Shown here piece after piece: positions 7,983-10,962 of a stretch of 10,962 nucleotides of DNA (its first letter is position 1; each line of letters begins with the position of its first letter). Source of the stretch: an uncultured Ancrocorticia sp. (lineage in GTDB: Bacteria > Actinomycetota > Actinomycetes > Actinomycetales > Actinomycetaceae); NCBI GenBank assembly GCA_905373325.1, contig CAJPTB010000028.1, positions 1-10,962 of the forward strand. Reading direction: 5' to 3'. A program made the position numbers and the translations under genes. A model generated the notes under the pieces. The model was not told the origin of the DNA. It saw only the letters and a program-made list of their open reading frames with translations, and made no database searches.

Positions 7983-8019
7983 CGCTAGGCTCCCATTGTG
8001 CCATCCTTCCGGGCGGAGC

Positions 8020-9192
8020 TCACCCTCCCGGGCGGGCTTTGTCCTCGGGCCACGACGAGGGCGTGCCCCGCCAGCCCGCGCGCAGCGGCGGCAGAGGGTC
8101 GGAGGAGTCGTCGGAGCTGTCTTCGGCGTGGATCCTCGCGCGAAGATGCCGGATCACGTCGGCGACGTCGCTCCAGGCGGCCAGATTCCGTTCGGTCGAA
8201 GTGAGCCACGGGGCCATTTCCTCGACCGCCCCTTTTTCCGTGAGTCCGTCGAGGGACTTCGCCCATTCGTCGACGCAGTCGAGGGCGACCGCCCACCCCG
8301 CGTACCCGCTGAGGCGGCGAGGATCGGCGTTCTGCGAGCCTTCGACGAGAAAGCGGCGGAATCCGAGCGCCTGGTCGCGGGCGACGCTGCCGTCGGCGGA
8401 GCGGCCCTCCGTCCCGGCGAAAGTGGCAGCCCCGGCGAGGGCGGCGACGCCGAAGACGATCATCCAGAAATGGCTGATGAAGCCAGCGAACCATCCGATC
8501 GCCGCGACGACCCACGCAATGGCGCCGCCTACAAGCATGAGCGCGCCCGCGCTGACCACCGCCTCGTGCCACCGGTCGAACCACTCGTGGTCCTCGACCG
8601 CCCGCCGGAAGACGAAAGCCCCCAAGCGCTGCGAGATCGAGCGTCGAAGCCCGGAGGCCCGAGCCGTGGGAGCGCCGAGTTTGGCCACTCCGGTGCCGAG
8701 CAGCTGCGACCTGAAGTAGCGGGCGTCAAACGGCCTGGCGGAAACGAAGGCCGAAGCCTCTGCGGCCCCCGGCGTCTGGAAAAGGTTGAGCAGTTCCCTT
8801 TCGGTCTCGTCGCACTCCGGCCCCGGCTTCTTCCGGGCGACGACGACGATGGTGCTGCGGGGAATGGCCAGTTCCTGATACTCGACGATGTAGAGGTATC
8901 CCCGTGCGGCCAAGTCGACGATCGTCGCGAGGGTCATGTCGGAGGGCGCGCAGTCGAGCGCAACGAAACCCGCCTCCGCCGGCGTCATCGACGGGGGCTC
9001 CTCGAGGACCGGAGGGGTTCCGTCTCGGTACCTGCCGATTCGAGATCGCTTCCCGGGCTTGGGGGCCGTCCCCCGCTCGACGTCCTTGTACTGACGGTTC
9101 GGCCAAAAGGCCGCCACGAAAACGACCGTCGAAAGCACGAGGACGACAATGCCCGCGAGGAACTCCCCGCCGCTGATGCCTGCGTAATACAT
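8020..9192 (-). CDS. DUF2207-type predicted membrane protein, C-terminal module only
   Basis: A 390-residue membrane protein of unknown function. One hydrophobic segment lies at about 10-29, and a hairpin of two more at about 211-260. Between them is the hallmark of the DUF2207 C-terminal region: EEPPSMTPAEAGFVALD (64-80) followed by DMTLATIVDLAARGYLYIVE (85-104) and an ERELLNLF segment (131-138). After the second hydrophobic block comes ARDQALGFRRFL and a WAVALDCVDEW stretch, also typical. Usual family members carry a signal peptide and an extracytoplasmic domain of about 200 residues first; here there is none, and an in-frame TGA lies two codons before the ATG. The C-terminal tail (357-390) is Asp/Ser/Pro-rich. 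The best ribosome site (AAGGAGG, 9209-9215) is about 16 bases from the ATG, unusually far. First gene of the probable glnA-glnE-phosphatase unit. Confidence 0.8.
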   Translation of the reverse strand: MYYAGISGGEFLAGIVVLVLSTVVFVAAFWPNRQYKDVERGTAPKPGKRSRIGRYRDGTPPVLEEPPSMTPAEAGFVALDCAPSDMTLATIVDLAARGYLYIVEYQELAIPRSTIVVVARKKPGPECDETERELLNLFQTPGAAEASAFVSARPFDARYFRSQLLGTGVAKLGAPTARASGLRRSISQRLGAFVFRRAVEDHEWFDRWHEAVVSAGALMLVGGAIAWVVAAIGWFAGFISHFWMIVFGVAALAGAATFAGTEGRSADGSVARDQALGFRRFLVEGSQNADPRRLSGYAGWAVALDCVDEWAKSLDGLTEKGAVEEMAPWLTSTERNLAAWSDVADVIRHLRARIHAEDSSDDSSDPLPPLRAGWRGTPSSWPEDKARPGG

Positions 9193-9221
9193 GAGAGATG
9201 TCAGAGCTCCTCCTTCCGACC

Positions 9222-9230
9222 ATTATCTTA
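9222..9230 (-). promoter_or_regulatory. Candidate -10 box for the DUF2207/glnA/glnE operon
   Basis: On the minus strand the sequence TAAGATAAT contains two overlapping -10-like hexamers (TAAGAT and GATAAT) about 30 bases before the DUF2207 start. No convincing -35 hexamer is seen at the usual distance, which is common in high-GC actinobacteria. Confidence 0.3.
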
Positions 9231-9343
9231 CGCAACCGTTGGACGCGTCGCCGCCCATTCAACGATAACGGGTATTCCTATCCATCGGGCGTTGGCCCCG
9301 GCGCATGTCTCGCCTCGGGCTGCGAAGCGGGGCCGCATGCCGC

Positions 9344-9361
9344 CCTTCGTCTGAACGAAGG
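9344..9361. promoter_or_regulatory. Perfect palindrome upstream of panB, candidate operator
   Basis: CCTTCGT and ACGAAGG form a perfect 7+7 inverted repeat around CTGA in the divergent intergenic region. It lies about 30 bases upstream of the candidate panB -10 box, where a repressor or activator could bind. A short GC-rich inverted repeat (GCGCC and GGCGC arms, 9361-9375) follows at once. The sequence does not match a regulator site I recognise. Confidence 0.35.
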
Positions 9362-9392
9362 CGCCCCGCGGGCGCGCCGCCGCTTTCGCCCG

Positions 9393-9398
9393 TACAAT
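9393..9398 (+). promoter_or_regulatory. Candidate -10 box for panB
   Basis: TACAAT matches the -10 consensus in five of six bases and predicts transcription from about 9405, leaving a short leader before the panB ribosome site. The position for a -35 hexamer is G/C only and shows no consensus. Confidence 0.5.
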
Positions 9399-9412
9399 GG
9401 GGCGCAAACGTT

Positions 9413-9417
9413 AGGAG
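9413..9417 (+). promoter_or_regulatory. Shine-Dalgarno fixing the panB start
   Basis: AGGAG lies four bases before the ATG at 9422. It decides against the in-frame upstream ATG at 9305, which would add 39 residues unlike PanB and would place the TACAAT box inside the gene. Confidence 0.7.
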
Positions 9418-9421
9418 CGCA

Positions 9422-10225
9422 ATGAGCGAGAACACAGTCAAGCGAGTCCGCGTCCAGCACCTTCGCCGGATGAAGGAACAGCGCGAGCCCATCACGATGT
9501 TGACCTGCTACGACGCCGTCACGGCGAGGATCTTCGACGCCGCCGGGATCGACGTCCTTCTCGTCGGCGATTCCTACGGCAACACCTGCCTCGGTTACGA
9601 ATCCACCGTTTCCGTCAGTTTGGAGGAGATGGAAGTCCCCACCGCCGCCGTCGCACGCGCAGCCAAGAGGGCATTCATCGTGGCCGACCTGCCCTTCGGT
9701 TCCTACGAGGAGTCCTCCGAGCGAGCGGTCGCCAGCGCCGTCCGCCTCATCAAAGCCGGCGCCCACGCGGTCAAACTCGAAGGGGGAGTCCGGCAGGCCT
9801 CCGCCGTCAAAGCGATCGTCGACGCCGGGATCCTCGTCGTCGGCCACATCGGATTCACCCCGCAATCGGAGAACAGGCTCGGCGGCCCTCGGGTTCAGGG
9901 CCGAGGAGATCAAAAGGAGGCCGTCATCGAGGACGCCGTCGCCGTCCAAGAGGCCGGGGCCTCCGCCGTCGTCCTGGAGATGGTTTCGGCCGACGTCGCC
10001 AAAAAAGTAACGAGAATCCTCCGCATTCCGACGATCGGGATCGGCGCGGGGCCTGCGACCGACGGGCAGGTGCTCGTCTGGACGGACATGGCCGGCATGA
10101 CCGATTGGAGCCCCAGGTTCTCGAAGCGATTCGGCGATGTGGGAGGCGCCTTGGCCTTAGCGGCCGCCGGCTTCCGCGACGCGGTAAAGGGCAGGGGCTT
10201 CCCGACGGAGGAGAACAGCTTCTAG
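9422..10225 (+). CDS. panB: 3-methyl-2-oxobutanoate hydroxymethyltransferase (ketopantoate hydroxymethyltransferase)
   Basis: First committed enzyme of pantothenate and coenzyme A synthesis: transfers a hydroxymethyl group from methylenetetrahydrofolate to 2-oxoisovalerate, giving ketopantoate; cytoplasmic, (beta/alpha)8 barrel. The 267 residues are a normal length. Recognised motifs: TCYDAVTARIFD (28-39), VGDS with metal ligand Asp50 and Ser51 (48-51), GYESTVSVSLEEM (58-70), DLPFGSY with Asp89, KLEGG with Lys118 and Glu120, GHIGFTPQS (141-149), VLEMV with the probable catalytic base Glu186, and IPTIGIGAGPATDGQVLV (202-219). All expected active-site residues are in place by comparison with the Escherichia coli enzyme. 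Transcribed away from the glnA-glnE unit from its own candidate promoter; no panC or panD is in view. Confidence 0.97.
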   Translation: MSENTVKRVRVQHLRRMKEQREPITMLTCYDAVTARIFDAAGIDVLLVGDSYGNTCLGYESTVSVSLEEMEVPTAAVARAAKRAFIVADLPFGSYEESSERAVASAVRLIKAGAHAVKLEGGVRQASAVKAIVDAGILVVGHIGFTPQSENRLGGPRVQGRGDQKEAVIEDAVAVQEAGASAVVLEMVSADVAKKVTRILRIPTIGIGAGPATDGQVLVWTDMAGMTDWSPRFSKRFGDVGGALALAAAGFRDAVKGRGFPTEENSF

Positions 10226-10250
10226 GGTTCGAACGGCGCCTTGGCCCTGA

Positions 10251-10274
10251 GCGGCTTCCAACTCCGGAAGCCGT
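10251..10274 (+). terminator. Terminator-like hairpin after panB
   Basis: CGGCTTCC (10252-10259) and GGAAGCCG (10266-10273) form a perfect 8-bp stem with a 6-base loop, extendable by a G-U pair, 26 bases after the panB stop. It is followed by TCTAAACC rather than a T run, so it may be a weak or factor-assisted terminator. Confidence 0.5.
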
Positions 10275-10285
10275 CTAAACCACGG

Positions 10286-10338
10286 GAGGCTCCGAGGTTC
10301 GAGCCGGGGAAGGCGGACATTCGCCTCAGCGGAGCCTC
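10286..10338. repeat. Nested inverted repeat between panB and map
   Basis: GAGGCTCCG (10286-10294) and CGGAGCCTC (10330-10338) are perfect 9-base inverted arms 35 bases apart. Inside them a smaller stem, AGGCG (10311-10315) and CGCCT (10322-10326), closes a 6-base loop. The structure ends about 23 bases before the map start and could be a second terminator, a regulatory RNA structure or a protein site. Confidence 0.5.
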
Positions 10339-10348
10339 TTGACATGGC

Positions 10349-10354
10349 TATGCT
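10349..10354 (+). promoter_or_regulatory. Candidate -10 box for a leaderless map transcript
   Basis: TATGCT fits the TAnnnT pattern of actinobacterial -10 boxes and ends six bases before the map ATG, so the predicted transcription start is the A of the start codon at 10361. No -35 match is seen at the usual spacing. Confidence 0.4.
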
Positions 10355-10360
10355 TGTACC

Positions 10361-10962
10361 ATGCTTGCTGAACGCGCTCCCTTGGGCGTCCTCGTTCCCG
10401 GCGCCGTCTCCGCGCCGAGAATCGTTCCCTCCGCCATCGAACGACCCGAGTACCTGTTCCACTCCGGCCCGGAGGCCGTCACCGCCTCCGACATCAAAGA
10501 CGCCGAGACGATCGAACGAATACGCACTGCCGGCCGGATCGCGGCAGACGCCCTCTACGAGGCGGGCAAGGCGGTCGCGCCAGGGGTGACGACGGACGAG
10601 CTCGACCGAATCGCCCACGAGTACATGTGCGACCACGGCGCCTACCCTTCGTGCCTTGGGTACATGGGTTTTCCGAAGTCGATCTGCACGTCGGTCAACG
10701 AGGTCATATGCCACGGGATCCCGGACTCGACCGTGCTCAAGGACGGCGACATCGTCAACCTGGACGTGACAGCCTACATCGGCGGGGTCCACGGCGACAC
10801 GAACGCCATGTTCGCCGTCGGCGAGGTCGACGAGGAGTCGCGCCTGCTCGTCGAACGCACGGGCGCCGCGACGCTCAGAGGCATCAAGGCCGTCAAGCCC
10901 GGCAGGGAAATCAACGTCATCGGCCGCGTCATCGAATCGTACGCCAAACGGTTCGACTACGG
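10361..10962 (+). CDS. map: Type I methionine aminopeptidase (3' partial)
   Basis: Removes the initiator methionine from new proteins; a two-metal cytoplasmic peptidase of the creatinase fold. About 200 residues are visible and the frame is open at the window edge. The sequence begins with the short extension common in actinobacterial enzymes ([19 protein letters not shown], 5-23; then RPEYL). The catalytic domain starts near 50. His118 in NEVICHGIP, and metal ligands Asp135 in IVNLDVTAY and Asp146 in [10 protein letters not shown], match the E. coli His79, Asp97 and Asp108; the remaining ligands lie beyond the window. An in-frame TGA at 10340 rules out a start further upstream. No ribosome binding site precedes the ATG, and a -10-like box sits at the distance expected for a leaderless mRNA. 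The 135-base gap from panB contains a terminator-like hairpin, so it is probably a separate transcription unit. Confidence 0.94.
   Translation, partial: MLAERAPLGVLVPGAVSAPRIVPSAIERPEYLFHSGPEAVTASDIKDAETIERIRTAGRIAADALYEAGKAVAPGVTTDELDRIAHEYMCDHGAYPSCLGYMGFPKSICTSVNEVICHGIPDSTVLKDGDIVNLDVTAYIGGVHGDTNAMFAVGEVDEESRLLVERTGAATLRGIKAVKPGREINVIGRVIESYAKRFDY

Noticed and set aside
7996..9354. A 452-codon open frame on the + strand opposite the DUF2207 gene
   Set aside because: The minus-strand product has membrane segments and family motifs, whereas this one is low-complexity Arg/Pro/Gly/Glu-rich sequence.
9305..9421. Longer panB start at 9305
   Set aside because: The added residues do not resemble PanB, and a good ribosome site and -10 box support the ATG at 9422.
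10295..10310. GGTTCGAGCC resembling a tRNA T-arm between panB and map
   Set aside because: The five-base stems of a T-arm do not pair, and no acceptor, D or anticodon arm or CCA end can be built around it.
10339..10344. Exact TTGACA as the -35 box for map
   Set aside because: The nearest -10-like hexamers are only 4 (TATGCT) or 12 (TACCAT) bases downstream, too close for a standard promoter; no -10 match lies at 16-18 bases.

Overview
This GC-rich window comes from an actinobacterium, most likely of the Actinomycetaceae type. This is inferred from the strong G/C preference at third codon positions, a class I GlnA next to a two-domain GlnE, and a methionine aminopeptidase with the N-terminal extension usual in Actinomycetota. 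All genes look like intact housekeeping or nitrogen-metabolism genes. I see no phage genes, insertion sequence, CRISPR array, rRNA or tRNA.

Positions 3-2700 (+) hold a polar amino acid ABC transporter: the solute-binding protein (5' end outside the window), a HisM/GlnP-type permease and a GlnQ-type ATPase. The genes are 1 and 9 bases apart and clearly form one operon. Positions 2701-2841 separate it from a convergent operon and contain only short GC-rich hairpins.

Positions 2842-9192 (-) carry, in order of transcription, a DUF2207-type membrane protein, a 445-residue class I glutamine synthetase or related ligase (GlnA2-like), the glutamine synthetase adenylyltransferase/deadenylylase GlnE, and a small histidine phosphatase. 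Gaps of 47, 5 and 14 bases suggest one transcription unit. The adjacent GlnA has Met376 where the adenylylated tyrosine would be, so the GlnE target is probably another GlnA elsewhere in the genome. GlnE also carries a 24-bp tandem repeat in a low-complexity insertion.

The 229-bp divergent region (9193-9421) holds candidate promoters both ways and a perfect 7+7 palindrome upstream of panB (9422-10225, +), the first enzyme of pantothenate synthesis. From memory, the order glnE - glnA2 - membrane-associated gene(s) - divergent panB resembles the glnE/glnA2/panB neighbourhood of Mycobacterium tuberculosis, where different genes lie between glnA2 and panB. After panB comes a 135-bp gap with a terminator-like hairpin and a 9-bp inverted repeat. 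Then a type I methionine aminopeptidase (map) runs off the right edge; it has no visible ribosome binding site and may be leaderless.

The theme is nitrogen assimilation (amino acid uptake, glutamine-synthetase family ligase, GlnE control) beside pantothenate synthesis and N-terminal methionine removal. I do not see a clearly new defence or mobile system. The points most worth a second look are the GlnE repeat insertion, the shortened DUF2207 protein placed in front of glnA-glnE, and the regulatory structures around panB and map.
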